A stretch of DNA of 6,118 nucleotides from Flavobacteriales bacterium. GTDB taxonomy: Bacteria > Bacteroidota > Bacteroidia > Flavobacteriales_D > Sanyastnellaceae. The notes beneath the pieces are model-generated. The model was given only the letters and a program-made list of their open reading frames with translations. It was not told where the DNA came from and did no database searches. Shown one piece after another: positions 5,561-6,118 of this stretch. Positions within the stretch are counted from its first letter, which is position 1; each line of letters starts with the position of its first letter. The stretch is from NCBI GenBank assembly GCA_947464885.1, contig CANHYZ010000136.1:1-6118 (forward strand). Reading direction: 5' to 3'. The translations under genes were made by a program, and so were the position numbers.

Positions 5561-6118
5561 CGACGCGGCGACCGATGCTGTGATAATGGAATCCCAGTTC
5601 ATCCATTTTGCTCAGGTCGTAAAGGTTACGTCCGTCGAAAATGGTTTTTGCCTTGAGTAATGATGCGATGCGATTGAAATCCGGATTACGGAAAGCGCTC
5701 CATTCGGTACAAATCAACAGGCAATCGGCATTCTGCAGTGCCTCATATTGATCGGTGCAATACGTGATGTTATAGTTTTTCTGCTTTTTGACGTTTTCCA
5801 TGGCTTCGGGATCGAAGGCCTGGATGCTTGCACCGGCTTCCAGCAAGTGCTCAATCATGTACAAGGCAGGTGCCTCGCGGATATCATCCGTGTCCGGTTT
5901 GAAGGCCAATCCCCAAAGTGCGATGGTTACGTTGTTCAGAGAACCCTTATAATGATCCAGGATAGGACCGAGGAGGGAAGTCTTTTGACGCTCATTTACC
6001 TTCATTACACTCTTGAGAATTTTGAACTCGTAATGATTTTCCATTCCGCTATGGAAGAGGGCCTGAACATCTTTAGGGAAGCATGAGCCACCATAACCGA
6101 TGCCCGGGAAAAGGAAGC
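5550..6118 (-). CDS. UDP-glucose 6-dehydrogenase, C-terminal part (5' partial)
   Basis: On the minus strand the frame is open from 6116 at the window edge to TAG at 5552-5550, 188 visible residues of a family usually about 430-450 long. An ATG at 6044 is internal. The first visible residues, FPGIGYGGSCFPKDVQAL, are the active-site motif; its Cys (codon 6083-6081) is the thiohemiacetal nucleophile and the FPKD lysine and aspartate are present. VNERQK follows, then the UDP-binding C-terminal domain with ALWGLAFKPDTDDIREAP, QAFDPEAMEN, LICTEWSAFRN and IFDGRNLYD, closing with SIGRRV. The enzyme oxidises UDP-glucose twice with NAD+ to UDP-glucuronate in the cytoplasm, feeding capsule, exopolysaccharide or LPS synthesis. 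A UDP-ManNAc dehydrogenase is less likely because of the FPGIGYGGSCFPKD and TDDIREAP forms. It converges on the rhomboid gene with an 11-base overlap. The family symbol ugd is not assigned because no neighbouring glycan genes are visible. Confidence 0.93.
   Translation of the reverse strand, partial: FLFPGIGYGGSCFPKDVQALFHSGMENHYEFKILKSVMKVNERQKTSLLGPILDHYKGSLNNVTIALWGLAFKPDTDDIREAPALYMIEHLLEAGASIQAFDPEAMENVKKQKNYNITYCTDQYEALQNADCLLICTEWSAFRNPDFNRIASLLKAKTIFDGRNLYDLSKMDELGFHYHSIGRRVVTN

Noticed and set aside
5540..5585. Possible terminator at the convergent junction on the minus strand
   Set aside because: There is a run of six T after the dehydrogenase stop, but the only stem just before it is three base pairs, too weak for intrinsic termination.
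5748..6086. Plus-strand open frame of 112 codons
   Set aside because: It is antisense to the UDP-glucose dehydrogenase, whose minus-strand frame carries the clear active-site and UDP-binding motifs. The plus-strand translation has no recognisable pattern.

Overview
The window looks like chromosomal DNA from a member of the Bacteroidota. Two adjacent genes end in the two kinds of C-terminal sorting domain used by the type IX secretion system (T9SS), type A (Por_Secre_tail, TIGR04183) and type B (gliding-motility C-terminal, TIGR04131). T9SS is confined to this phylum. The promoter-like sequence upstream of the second gene has the TTTG / TAnnTTTG style of Bacteroidota, and Shine-Dalgarno sequences are weak or absent. 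Base composition is moderate, so this is not a very AT-rich flavobacterium. Genus cannot be told from the sequence.

Layout. Bases 2-1144 (+) hold the 3' part of a secreted, modular surface protein with a type A sorting tail; its 5' end lies outside the window. A strong intrinsic terminator (1175-1209) follows. The 309-base gap 1145-1453 also holds a promoter candidate (1268-1297), a 46-codon small ORF (1317-1457) and a hairpin inside it (1343-1369). The small ORF's stop overlaps the start codon of the next gene as ATGA. Bases 1454-4792 (+) encode a complete 1112-residue exported protein: signal peptide, Ig-like domain, a P-domain-like jelly roll, seven regular ~75-residue beta modules each with a conserved Cys-Trp-Cys pattern, a PKD-like domain and a type B sorting domain. 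Six bases later begins a six-helix rhomboid-family membrane protein (4799-5560, +). Its catalytic Ser and His are in place, but the GxSG motif reads GASV. Convergent to it, overlapping by 11 bases, is the 3' part of a UDP-glucose 6-dehydrogenase gene (5550-6118, -), cut by the window edge just upstream of its active-site cysteine motif.

How the parts may work together. The two T9SS proteins are separated by a terminator and are probably separate transcription units. The small ORF, the large type B protein and the rhomboid are packed tightly enough to be one operon. The rhomboid could act on a membrane substrate linked to the surface protein, but nothing in the sequence proves that. UDP-glucose dehydrogenase makes UDP-glucuronate for capsule, exopolysaccharide or LPS; it is on the other strand and need not be related. 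There are no tRNA or rRNA genes, CRISPR arrays, insertion sequences or phage genes. The most unusual features are the coupled leader ORF with its hairpin, the precise seven-fold module array, the altered rhomboid serine motif, and an apparent domain insertion inside a repeat of the first protein.
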